From NCBI GenBank assembly GCA_018292915.2, contig JACVVK020000018.1, forward strand, positions 1,466,001 to 1,530,000: a stretch of 64,000 bases of DNA, in the 5' to 3' direction. Position numbers and translations under genes: made by a program. Every line of letters begins with the position of its first letter. Position 1 is the first letter of the stretch. The notes beneath the pieces were generated by a model. It saw only the letters and a list, made by a program, of their open reading frames with translations, did not search any database and was not told the origin of the DNA. The DNA comes from Batillaria attramentaria. Its lineage: Eukaryota; Mollusca; Gastropoda; Batillariidae. Positions 9,734 through 28,600 of this stretch are shown one piece after another.

Positions 9734-9878
9734 CCGATATTGACCAAATACAGTCCCTCCACTGGGATCTTGAAGAGACTGTAGTCCTCACTGACTTGAA
9801 AGTTTGCAGTCTGTGTGATGACGTCAGTAAAGGCCATTCTGGTTGATGCTAATGGTCCTTTCACCCTGCCTGCAAAAG
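9734..9878 (-). CDS. C1q unit B, first-half exon
   Basis: Acceptor ctttttcag at 9887-9879 precedes a phase-1 exon of 145 nt ending in phase 2 at GG|gtatga. The peptide has FAGRVKGPLASTRMAFTDVI and SLFKIPVEGLYLVNIG, the N-terminal half of a C1q domain. It joins in frame to 6462-6861. The intron between them carries the Penelope-like element, the ATT-tailed repeat and the foldback repeats. No separate signal-peptide exon was found between 9879 and 10664. Confidence 0.65.
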
Positions 9879-10230
9879 CTGAAAAAGATGATGATGCTGG
9901 CAATGACTGATGCTACGCTTAACAAACCCCCCCCCCCCCCCAAAAAAAAAAAAAAAAAACAAAAAAAAAAACACCTTCATTCTCTGAAGTGACACTGTTC
10001 AGTTTTGACTGGATTAAGTATTCAGCTGCTAGTTTCTTGTTTCTTTCACTTTTTGGTTATTTCATTGTGTGCCCCCCCCCCCCTCCCCCGCGCCCCATCC
10101 CCGTCGAAACCAGAGTGAGAGGTTTGGGGTTTGGGGCAAAGAATTTTTCAGGTGAAGAATGTGGCACCGTCCGTTCGGGCCGACCGTCGGGGTTTCTTTT
10201 CGGATACTCCGGCTTCCTTCCACTCTTTTT

Positions 10231-10442
10231 TGGAAATGTCCAGCGCACAAAATTTCAAACTAAATGCAGTTTGAAAATCTCGAAAGCTGAATAGCTGAGC
10301 TGACCACTCATACAACGCAATTGCAATGTGTTTATGTCCGGTGGGTGAGACAATAAATGCTTGTGATTCACGTGAATTGCGCCAAACATTTGAGTACGGC
10401 GCTTATAGAACATCAGTAATAATCGCAAACGCGCCTATATTA

Positions 10443-10473
<31 letters not shown>
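10231..10473 (+). repeat. ATT-tailed dispersed repeat, copy 2 (diverged)
   Basis: Shares tagctgagctgacc, caattgcaatgtgtttatgt and ttgtgattcacgtga with 44081-44309, and ends in (ATT)n at 10444-10473. No coding capacity. Confidence 0.65.
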
Positions 10474-10664
10474 TTATCATCACCGTCATCATAATCAGTG
10501 TTATTTGTTTATTAATTTCGGAAAAAAAGAAAGAAAGAGATTGTGTAAACTGTGAATAAAAGCGAAAATACGCTAGATAGTCGATATCACAGTTGTCAAT
10601 GGTGACCGACACGTGATCGAAATGGTACATTGTTAGTCACATTACGTGTGAGTGATGCGGTGAA

Positions 10665-17442
<6,778 letters not shown>

Positions 17443-17809
17443 TTTCACTCCAGACACTTCTCATCAGCAAATCACCTGCTCACTGTTTGTTTGGTTGGCA
17501 AATTGCTACTTTCCGTTTCTTTGGGACAAAAAGTATACACAAGGTTTCCAGACAAAAATCAAATCCGAATGCCAGTCGTTTACCGTGTACTAGCCACCTG
17601 AAATAGATGGAGAACCACGCTGTGATTGGTTGAAAGGGTAAATCACGTGGTGTCTGAGTCACGGACTTTGACACTTTCACGTGAGAGTGTGGGATGAGGA
17701 TGGAGAGGTGGGGACTGATGACGGATCGAGTGCAGCACCCATCTCGGGTGTTGATGTACATGAACGCCGGCCACTTCGATCAACGGCGCTTGATGACAAA
17801 ATCGCCGTC

Positions 17810-17832
17810 TGTTTTTTTTTTTTTTTTTTTCG

Positions 17833-17875
<43 letters not shown>
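17810..17875. repeat. Poly-T and (AC)n tract
   Basis: About 18 T followed by cgaa and about 40 bp of (AC)n. The 17443-18933 stretch otherwise shows no gene. The short open frames over the AC tracts are repeat artefacts. Confidence 0.9.
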
Positions 17876-17876
<1 letters not shown>

Positions 17877-18327
17877 CACATACAGAGACTAAGAAAGTAA
17901 GTAAACTGTACAAACCACCATCTTTGGCCCTGGTCATCGGTCTAAGGGAAAAAATCGCACACGCATGAGGAACACACACCTGTCATATATACACTGTATC
18001 ACGCACAGTTCTACGCGCGCGCACACACTCACGTACGCGATGTTGGCGCCATTTTCAGTACTGACTGATAGTAGCAGATAACGTAAATATTCTGTCTGTT
18101 CAAGCTGACTCGGATTTCGAACCAGAGCTGTTATGTCTGTTTCAGTGAGCGGTCTAAGCATGTTTGTTTTCCCGTGTCAGTGCTCTACGAACTGTCTGTC
18201 AGTGCACATCATAATTGATTATAATGAAATTTGTCAGTTTTGACTGAGGTGACACGTTCAGGACTGAAAAGCGTTCAAGTCAGATTCCAGTCAACTCAGC
18301 AAACCTATTCAGTGCCCGTGAATAATT

Positions 18328-18451
<124 letters not shown>

Positions 18452-18933
18452 CACGGAAAGAAATGCTTGGCTACAAATCTTGATCTTTTCAATTATTAAA
18501 TGCACACCCGGCCTACCTTTCCTTCAAAACCCACTTCACTTTTCACCACTTATCTCATACGTCTTGTTCCTTGTACCACACTGACAAAGACAAGGCAGGC
18601 AGCCTATTCGACTCTTTCCATGCCTAATTCCATGTTTGCTGAGTCAACTTAGGTTACGCCTGTGAGTTCGAAATACTCTATCTTGATGTTTAGTAGAGCT
18701 CTTAATGCGATACAATGTTGTTCACACCTTGCGCGAGCGGTGTAACACTAATTCAAATGATACGAGCGTTGTTACACTTAGTGTGGTCGCCGCGTCATCG
18801 AGTACGCTTCAGTGTCAGCATTACAGACGCTGTCACTGTCCAGGCGTCTAAGTGGTGTGATGACAGATACTGAACAGGGCAACAGCTCAGAACGACTTGT
18901 GAGCACAAAAATTGTGGTATTACACCTTTAATT

Positions 18934-19099
18934 GGGGAGCCGGGGTGGTCGAATGGTAGAGCGTTGGACTTCTAATGCTCGGGTCGTGTGTTCGATCCCG
19001 GTTGGGGCCAAATATTTGTGCTGGCTTTTTCGTCGTTGCCCCGTCTTTGATATCACCCTGTGTGGTGGAAAAGGACGTTAAAGCCCCAAACACCCACCC
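18934..19099 (+). mobile_element. tRNA-derived SINE with 13-bp target duplication
   Basis: The 5' part is tRNA-like: box A tggtcgaatgg (18946-18956) and box B gttcgatcc (18990-18998). The body continues ggttggggccaaatatttg and ends aaaggacgttaaagccccaaa, a tail type common to molluscan SINEs. The insertion is bounded by a perfect 13-bp direct repeat, tacacctttaatt, at 18921-18933 and 19100-19112. The perfect duplication implies a fairly recent insertion. Confidence 0.9.
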
Positions 19100-19662
19100 T
19101 ACACCTTTAATTATAATATCATCGAGCCGGTGCACCACATGTGCAACCCGCTTTGACTAGGTGCACTAGGCCATACACATACATAGATTCAGTGTTTACC
19201 CGCGTTGTAGCATATGACAGGCCCTGGCAAGAGCACAGTGTGTGTTTGCAGGAGATATATGTTATGTAGCGGATAAATATTTTCCATGTCTCTGTCTGAG
19301 GTTTATAAATCGCTTCCCCTGGGCCAAGTCAACGTTGATTGGGGTGGAACTGTGAAGTTCTGGTTTGTGAGTAAGTTCGATGTGTGTGTGTGTGTGTGTG
19401 TTCCTGTATGCGGCAAGATAAATGAATCTTTGACGGCTCTTACTGTAGCAAACACGAGTATAATCGAAGTGCAACGCTCCCACTAAGCCAAATCTAATCC
19501 GTGCAGACATAATTGTGCAAATTAATTATTATATCATTAATTTATTCTTTCGTTTTTATTGTGAGGCCACTGGTTTACAACCCCAAACTAACTTGATAGG
19601 ACTCGAGTTAATAAGGCTACTGAAGGTTTGGCTGCACTGACGTGGAGTGGTTTATTTTACAG

Positions 19663-19865
19663 GTAACGTGTGGATCTACCGATCAAAGGCTGAGATCTCG
19701 ACCGACCCTACAAGTGCATACTACTGTGACCCAACTCTGTACTGGTTTGCTTTCTGGTTGACCACGGCCAGCTGGATCCTGCTGGGACTGGCCACCGTCT
19801 GGTGCTGTTGCTGTTGTGTGCTCCTCGTGTATGGTCGAAGTTGCTGCGGAAGCGATCTTAGCTAA
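19663..19865 (+). CDS. Terminal exon of a TMEM272-like membrane protein gene
   Basis: Acceptor tttattttacag precedes a phase-1 exon ending at TAA 19863-19865. The peptide reads GNVWIYRSKAEISTDP, then YCDPTLYWFAFWLTTASWIL, a hydrophobic helix, and a CCCCC palmitoylation-like cluster. This resembles the last transmembrane part of TMEM272-type proteins (GNVWV, YC..TLY.FAFW..T). The family call is from memory and tentative. No upstream exons were recognised on the plus strand between 17443 and 19662, so the gene may be broken, or its other exons may be too short to see. An AATAAA at about 20947 could serve as its poly(A) signal. Confidence 0.5.
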
Positions 19866-20801
19866 AACACGGGACACATCTTGCTGCTTATAAGTACAGT
19901 CGGACACGTACAATTTTTGGTTTCTGTATCCCTGATTTGGAAAATAGACGACTCCACTCAGTAAGGCCCAAGGCCAAAGCCCTACCCCTTTACTCTGCCG
20001 TGTATTGGCAAAACGCATGTACGTCCATGGCGTCATTTTACGGAAAAGGGGGTGATTTCAAGATGAGAGAGATTGACGTAATGGTCTTTTTCCTCAAATG
20101 ACGTCAGTGGACTTACTGTTTTCCACGTTTCACTCATATCGAACTACACGAGCTTCCCTTTTTGTAGTGTCTGACAAGAAAGTTTGCCGGACCATGCCAT
20201 GTGTTGTGCTCAGTCATCATACCGCGGGACGCGATTGGTTGAATTCTGGGGGCTCGACCCTTTTGATTGACAGGAGTGAAGTCGTCCATTTTCACGTAGC
20301 TCTAGGTGATTTTGAAACGATTTTCTCACAGAGAAACTGAGCTGGGAGTTTGGTGAGGTTACACATTCTGTTAAAGAAAAAGAAAAAAAAAATACAGTGT
20401 AATTTAATACGTAAATTTGTTAAGTACTATTGCCATAATTATATTATAGCACCTGTGTTCTATATTTTGCACCCTCGTTTCATTCTTGTATGATTCTGTG
20501 TGAGTGTGTGAGAGTATTAATAATTATATTATGTATGAATACTTATATCCAGTGTGAATCAAGGCCGTACATGTATAACCTGAGTCTTGGTTGAAAACTT
20601 CTTCTTAGCACTACTTGTTGAATGAAGACTGCAGCGCAAAAAAAACCAAACAAACAAACAAACAAAAAAACCTTGTGCCGTTAACAGCTGCTATCATAAT
20701 ACACTGTTTTCTGGGACAAAGTAGGCCTGCCACTCTGAAACCACTTAAAAGCAATTTCGTTTCCACTGTTACACAAGCATATCAGGAAACCGTCAGTATG
20801 A

Positions 20802-20844
<43 letters not shown>

Positions 20845-21315
20845 ACGCAAATCAAGGATAGCATTACAACAATGTTGTATTTTGCACTCAAGATTTTTCT
20901 GAACAAGTTGGTTGACAGTGTTTTATAGTGTTATTTACTGAAAAGAAAATAAACCACATTCACGGAACAAAACCAAAACAGTAAGGCATGGCAGTCAATG
21001 AGGAAAAAAATATATATATATAAAATTCCATGATCATCAGAAGTTTGAAGGGAAAAAATCTTACAAAATTAAAAACCAGCAGTCGAGTTTCAAATTAGTC
21101 ATAGGTTTTACGAAGTGAAAGTGGATGAAGTTATGCCGCAAACTAAACATGGTACCCATACTGAATAGACCACTGTATACTTCAAATACAATTTGGAGAC
21201 GACTGAGAAAGACCAGTATATGATACATGTAGAAAACAAACCTGAAAAATCACACACAAAAATCACAATGTGAACCTTGTTCAAATAAAATTTGAGGTGA
21301 TATCTCTCTCTGTGA

Positions 21316-21392
<77 letters not shown>

Positions 21393-24300
21393 ATAGACAT
21401 CCTAACAAATGCTGGGTTTCACCTAACTGCACTCTATGTGTCTCACACAAATCGCAGGTTTTCAAATGTGGATAAACACTTTAAATAAGAATTAACAAGG
21501 GGAGGGGCTATTGACCCATTTGCACTCCTGTGCCACAATTTTGTTTTGATTATCAACATGAGCGTCTGAACTCTATATCACTAACAACAGCTGGTACAAA
21601 AATAAATACATTTCGCACATAAAGTTTAAAACAACAACAAAAAATCATTTTGCCTTTTACTATTTTTGTTATACTTGTCATTGCTTGGCAATACTCTCGT
21701 GTTCTGAGTTAACTACGCTTCTTGAAACTTTTAAGGAAATCTCCACTAGACCATTTACTGAAACAGACGCAAAAATCCACTTACATGTGCAAACAGACGC
21801 AAAAATAAATTTACATGTACAAACAGATAGACTTACTCATTGCAGTCTGTTTGCTGTATGTACTGCGAACTGATAAGCATGAAACACACATCCATAAACT
21901 GTACAATTTTGTGGATAGAGATCAAAGAGAATACTTGTGAGAGAAACATATATATATTGGTTCTGAGCTGAACTAACATAGATTAAAAAAAGACAGAATA
22001 CTTGGATGTCTTCAAAGTGAATGTCCTAAACTACACGAGCTAATTACACATTGACATATTTCATCCTTGGCACTGTGAGATGACAATAATTATGGTTTTC
22101 GAGAATAAAACAAAAACAAACCAAACATCAATTATACCCTTCACCAAATTATCACGAATGGCATTAATCCTTCATGCAGCGATGCAAAAAATATTTTCAG
22201 ATGTGCATCCATAACAGAAACAAAAAACAACAACAACAACAAAAACACCCAACAACAACAAAACGCTGTGCCCTCTCTCTATGAAAATCATGCATGATAC
22301 ATGCACACGCAAAGTGTAAACGCATTTCCTTTTACATGCATGTAGTACAACGCACACATCAACTTGTTGACACAATTTATCTTCTAAGTCAAGACCCTAC
22401 AACATTGGTTGCTCGGAAAATAGGGGACTTCAAATAAAATTATGGGACTTCACACGTAATCTACATTTGAAGCGGCAAATTAAAACACACGTCACACACA
22501 CTTATGCAGCAAGTGCGCGCGCATGCACACACACACACACACACATTTCCAAGATATGCATGGAGTCAAAGAAAATATGAAATGTGAAGTAAAGTAACGA
22601 TGTCCTTACTGTTTCGTGCATATTCCCAGAAACCAGTCACGTACTTGCCACTTAATAGCAACATACACATGGTCGAGAACTGTAACCGCTCTAAAATTCG
22701 GACAATGTGCAATAACTGAAGACTGAACGGTTGAAGCTGTTGAGATGAAAGCTGTTTTGGCACAGCTTCAGTTTCACCAACCTTAATGATGTCCAGTTGA
22801 TGCTGATACTTTTTGTCTGTCTTTCAGGGTAAGTACACTGGAATGTATTGATCTACATGTAAATTCGTCTTTCACATATATGCACATTCAATGAAGCACC
22901 TTGACAGTGCCAGTAGTTCGTTTTTTGCTTAAACAGTGGCACCAGCAACTTGGGACTAAAGACATTGATGTAAGTAAGCGGGCACATACAAAGGAAACCA
23001 GAACATATTCATCAATCATCAAAAAATTAATTTTAAAATGCCTTTGAGAAAATTTGAGGTACATGTATAAATTAGAAATTGCCACTCGAGCACAGAAAAT
23101 GGTTTTAACCTATTAAAAATAATTATGAATTTCTTAGTTTAAGAAAAATATGAAGAAGACTCACACAATAAAGAGAGATGAAGAAGAAGTAGAAAAAAGG
23201 TTTGTTGCTTTTTTTTTTATATACTGGGTTACTGGGTAACTGGGTAACAACACTCTTCATGCACCCAGATATGGCCCTAGTGGATGCAGATGCATGTACA
23301 CAATTACTGCTCACAACTGTTTCACAATGCAGGTGTGCACAATCTGCTTTTGGAAAGCAGGAGGACTGTACTTAATTTTCTGTACATTCTGACTACCTGT
23401 GACTTTGTAAGGTTAAAATGCAAGTGAGGTGAGAAATGTACAAACTGGGGTGCTTTACATCAACACACAACCACTGACAAATACGTATGGTAGCACATCA
23501 CCACAATGCAGTGCAGATATGCAACTTTCGCGCTGCGGTCCCACCAAAATCATGAACAAACAAGGTTTGGGGAAAGTTTCTGTCTTTAGATATTTACAAA
23601 TGGTCCCTGAAAAAAGAAAAAAAAATCATATGTAGTGAAAATCATAACTGAGCAAGCTGTTCCCCAAGGTGATGGTAATTAACAGCTGCACAGGAACAGG
23701 ATTTTTCATTGCCTTTTGTGGAGACAGCTAGGAAGTATTGTCAAGTTGCAAAAACTGGATCAAGACTTGACGCTGTAGAAAGGCAGTGGGCGACGGTCAC
23801 ACCCGATCAAGATCGAGAAAGGGCAAAAACTTGCCAAAGTGCCAACGATGATACTGGGGAGACTCCTGAGAAATGGGATGGAGCGTACATGGACTTTTCC
23901 AGCATCAGAGATGTCATTTTTGAATTCAATTAACTGAACTGAGAGAATTTGTCAAGGCAGGTCGTTGGTAAACAGACAATCCAGAAAACAGCAGAGCAGA
24001 AATGTATAGTTCTTAGACATAATCACAGCGGATGTACATTTGAAAGCAGCATAATCACAGCTTTAGGTTTTGCATCACAAGACAATATATCATGTTGTAC
24101 ATATAGCAGGGGATGTAAATAAATTTACAATATACTGGTATGCACAAGCAGGTCTTGACCAGAGAATTCAGAAGGCACAGACAGTGGTGTTTGTGGTAAA
24201 TAATCCGTTGCCTTGCATGGTTTTAGTCCACTACAGATATAAATGCAGCATGATATATAATTATATTTGTAGCGTTGTATCATCTACCTTCTACAAATGT

Positions 24301-24423
24301 TCCCATACTCCTTCAAAATAGATATATACACAATTTTATCACAAGTGAGAAGAAATGTTTTGTACTGGTCAATGGTTTTCCATGTAACCAATGGTTCTGT
24401 CAGACGACATGCAGCTCAAGGCT

Positions 24424-24477
<54 letters not shown>

Positions 24478-25447
24478 ACACAACACAGCAACAACAACAA
24501 CAAAGCAGATGAGTTAGTGAATTTACACTCCAGTTGGTCATGATAAAAATCCTGCCGCAGTCAAGCTACTATCTGTTTAAAACATCATTGCTGACTTACG
24601 GCAATTTGTACCTCTACATCCCATTGTTGTGATCGTTTCCACACTCAATGTTACAAGGACAATGATAGAATGCAGTAAGACAGAGAAAGAGGTAAAATAT
24701 TCAAAATAGCCAATGAATTTTGTTTTGTTCTGTTTCTTTTGTTGCAGATGGAATGCTGATTTATGCTTTATGCTTATTGTTATTGTTGTTCATGTTCCAT
24801 CATCTCCATCACACCTCCCAACCCCTCCGTCCTTCATGCCTTTTAACACTAAAGCAAACTACTACAAACTGTATTCATTAAAGCAATGATTTCATAAGAA
24901 CAAACATACACATACATAATATAGTCAAATTGCATAGGAAAATTAGAAGAAACAAACACCAACAACTTCAAACAGTGACTTTTGAAAATGTTTAAAAGAA
25001 TTCAGACACTCAATATGCACAAACCAACAGATACAATATGTGTACATTCATTAAAAAATAACCATCTACAAGACCAGAAATACAATTTTGAGAAACCTTC
25101 TTAAAATAGTCCTTTCAACAGTTTGTATTGGTCCTCATGTTATCACAATTCAACATATTCATTTATAGGCATACTTGGATAATTTTTGAAATCACACCAG
25201 AGCATGAAAGCAACAGTAACAATGAAAGTATTTTGAACGAAGCGTTCATTTTGTAAGTGCAAATCTGAGCATACCAATAGGACAGATTCCACCTCCAAAG
25301 CTTTTCGGACTCAATTACCCCGTACTGAGTTTCAGTCTATCGCTGAACAACCTTTATCATTCAAACGTAACAGTGCTTATTTTGAAGATAATGCATGGTA
25401 CACACAAGCATAACTATATATCGAGTGAATCAGTTCGCCCATTACCG
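19866..25447. other. Gene-free stretch between the TMEM272-like exon and ATP10
   Basis: No ORF with a recognisable domain on either strand. It contains (AC)n at 20804-20846, (TC)n(AC)n at 21318-21388, (AC)n at 22527-22545 and (AC)n at 24427-24472, AT-rich DNA and a few poly-A runs. The right part (below 25448) is probably the 3' UTR of the longer ATP10 transcript, but I could not fix its end. Confidence 0.6.
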
Positions 25448-25685
25448 CTACGTGATGATGCTTTCCTCTGTAACGGATGTGTGCCAGTGTCGTGCTCGAC
25501 TGCTGTTTTCACGCAGCGGAACGTTTGAATTATGCGGGAGGTCGCCATTTGTCTGCTGCCCCCTGGGCTCGGGGGAGTGGACGGAGATTTTGAGATCCTC
25601 ATCCTCTGCCTGGCACTTCTCTTGTCGGCGGGCGATGTGAATCTCGTTCGGAAAAAGGGACATTTGTAGTGTGCGCACGAGTAGC
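25448..25685 (-). CDS. ATP10: ATP10 last exon, long alternative (23b)
   Basis: Acceptor tgtatgttccag precedes a phase-2 exon completing Arg, then [20 protein letters not shown], the usual post-TM10 segment of ATP10A/B. A charged, probably disordered tail follows to TAG at 25450-25448 (79 residues, 1272 in total). It is the more conserved of the two last exons. Confidence 0.8.
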
Positions 25686-28600
25686 CTGGAACATACAGAC
25701 ACAAGGACACATGACAATAATATCCTGTGGCTGGACTTCACTCAATTCCTCCAAAGTCAGTTTCAGGTTGTGCACCAGGGGCCTGACCGAAAAAAATCAT
25801 AATTGTGTATGCATGGATTTATATTTGCCTTAGTTGGAGTGTTGCACTTTAACTATACTCCTGTTTGCCACAATAAGAACCGTTAAGGAACCATTAATCT
25901 TGCCAGATTACCGAAAAATAGCCAAAACATGGGATACTTGTGCGTGGTACAAAATGTGTTAAACAAACAACAACAACATCAACAAAAATCTTTCTTTTTA
26001 TGTAGTGAAAACTTGCAAATGGCAGAAAATCCATAAGAAAAATAAATTTTTAAAAGTGTTATGTAGCTCGCAGCAAAAAAGCGCACATGAAACTCAGCTT
26101 TGTCTCTCCTCTAAAACCTCCACACCACAGATGGAAGTAGATAATGCCATTATTTAGTGTGAAAACTGAAAAAAAAAGGTTAGTCCAGATTCCTGCTTAG
26201 CATACTTTCCCCTGGCCATTTCACCTCAGGCTTTAGAGTCTAAAAATTGCAGTGAAATGTATGTGCCTTTATAGATGTACACAAATGTACTGGGTCTGAC
26301 CCATGGGCAAACAAATAAGAGAAAACCCGTCAGAGGTTGCTGAATAATACTCATAAAATCACAACTACCAGTACACTGCTCACTGCGTAGATTGTACAAA
26401 GGGACGAACTGAGTTGGACACATGATACACAGAAATGCAGACTGTAGAGGAAAGCAGTAAAAGTTCAAATTTAATCATGTCCATGCAGTATGCCTGTATG
26501 TGGGTACATACAAGTTACATATATATGTACCTGCAATTAGTGCAGTGCTGGTGAAAAATTTTACCTCCTCTGCTAAATATTAACATTTCTGGTTTTTTCT
26601 CCTCAGTGGATCCACATGAATCCCATTCCTCTTGCATAATTCTAGGTGTCACGAAACACTTCAAACTACAAACAATGATGGGGGAACTAGAAACGAACAA
26701 CAGACACACTGACACATCTTCCCTTGAACACTGGTTAAAGGCGCTGTTGCTACCACTGCTAGGTTTCATGCAGACTTCTGTTTTGGAGCAGCTGTTCTTG
26801 TGACTGCGCCTCTGCGCTCGAATGGTCTTAGAGATCAGTAGAGCTCCAAATGCAACACACTGACGTTTGTTGGCAGCACGAACGAGGATATCTCTGCCAT
26901 CCATAAACGGTGGCCGCCATGTTTCCCTTAATTGTCAGCTGCTCGAACTCAGTAACATACAAGGTCGAATGCTGTCACCACACTGTCACTGGCTACAGCG
27001 TTTTGGCTTCGATCAGCTTAACGCAAGCCTGTCTGTGGCTGCATTTGTACACGTCTAAGTGGTGTGATGCAGAGGAGCATGTGCACCACTGGAAGTGAGA
27101 GTTCACCATCAGTGAGGGCCAATAACAAGCCTTGCCCCTCCTCACACTGCATGATACACACACGAAGACACACACGAAAATACTGGCAGTGTCAGAGCTA
27201 CTTTCTGGCAGAGCAAAGCAGTTATGGTATTGCAGGAATGAAAAAAGGTACAGCCCACTCCATCCCCCCCCCCCCCCACACACACACACACGAGGTGGGG
27301 GGGGGGGGGGAGGAGAGGTGCGAGCATTAGATGGGGGTAGAATCAATGATGACTCTTCATGGGACATTACAAGCTGAAGCTGTTGCTTTTTCAACAGCTG
27401 GATATGGAAAACACACATACAGCATGCTGGGGGGAAAAAGTTGCTGTGCTGCATTCACCAGGGAGGAAAATATGCACACCCTGCTCTTATACAATGCTAA
27501 CTGTAGTGAAACATACACTCTATCATAACTACAAGCAGCAAATTTGCGGCAGAAATGAGATAAATCAAAAGAAGCATACTGGGAATTGTTAGTGCATCAC
27601 AGAAAAGCATGCCTATCTTTTCAGTATATTATGTGTAGATGTTGAAGCAGGGTTTATCAACAAAGTCAAGCCTCATCCTGCAGCTGTAAGACAGTAGTTT
27701 CAGGTCACTATGACAGAACAGTCTGGTCTTGTGACACTAGCATCAGACAAGGGGCTTGGAAAAAACAACTGTAGCACTACGGAACGGATCACTCTGAAAC
27801 GCAGGCTGCCTTGCACAAAGGCAGAGAATTCTTGATTACTAGCTAATCTCAAAACGTCCCAACTGATGCACAATATAAGCAACCGCCCAGACATACACTA
27901 TACCAAGGGCAACAATCACTAGTTAAGAAAAATGAAGTTCAGTTTGTTGATATATGAACCTTGAAACTCAAAATCTGTACCTCTGACAGACCAATCCCTT
28001 TTTTTTCTTCTTTAAAAAAAAAAAGAGAATACGATTTTGTTTTGAATCACGTAAGTGCATCGCTGGTTGTCCTTCCCCTTCCTGCCACACCCTACCCACA
28101 TACAGAACATCCTAACACTCCATTCCCCTTGTTTCCAACCACAAGTTTGCTTTTTGCTGCTTCATTTACTAGCAAGCAACTGAACTTGAACTGTTCCTAA
28201 AAATATCAGTTACACTCCAAAATGAAACATCTAAATAAACGATACAATATGTTCAGATATCATGCAGCTTAGATTGAGGAAGTGTCTATACTGTGGTCAA
28301 CACTGTACACTGCAACACTGAACACATCATATAAATACTTCCAAAAGACATGCAAGCAATAGAAGATATTAACAACCCACAACCACATAAATCTCTTTCT
28401 GTTTGCCTTCTATGGTTGGTATGACTTTGTTCAGTTCTACATACTTTGTCAAACAAATCTGAAATACTGTAACTGCCAATGCCTGTCAATGAAAAAGTAT
28501 GTGAACATACATGCAAGAAGAAAAAAAGCACCATCACATATCCTGGTTAAACAAGACAGTGAAAAAGCTATTTAACTGAACTGCCAAGAAAGATAATTAT

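Noticed and set aside
18934..19010. A functional tRNA gene at the box A/B sequence
   Set aside because: No cloverleaf acceptor stem closes. It continues into a SINE body with a tail and a 13-bp target duplication.
22172..24321. Several 60-85 codon ORFs between 22000 and 24500
   Set aside because: No domain, no splice sites in consistent phase and AT-rich composition; treated as chance frames or ATP10 3' UTR.
26515..26893. Possible third alternative last exon for ATP10 (phase-2 compatible, begins [12 protein letters not shown])
   Set aside because: The acceptor has a poor pyrimidine tract and similarity to the two accepted last exons is limited to a few residues. A separate ATG in another frame at 26921 is just as plausible. 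Left open.
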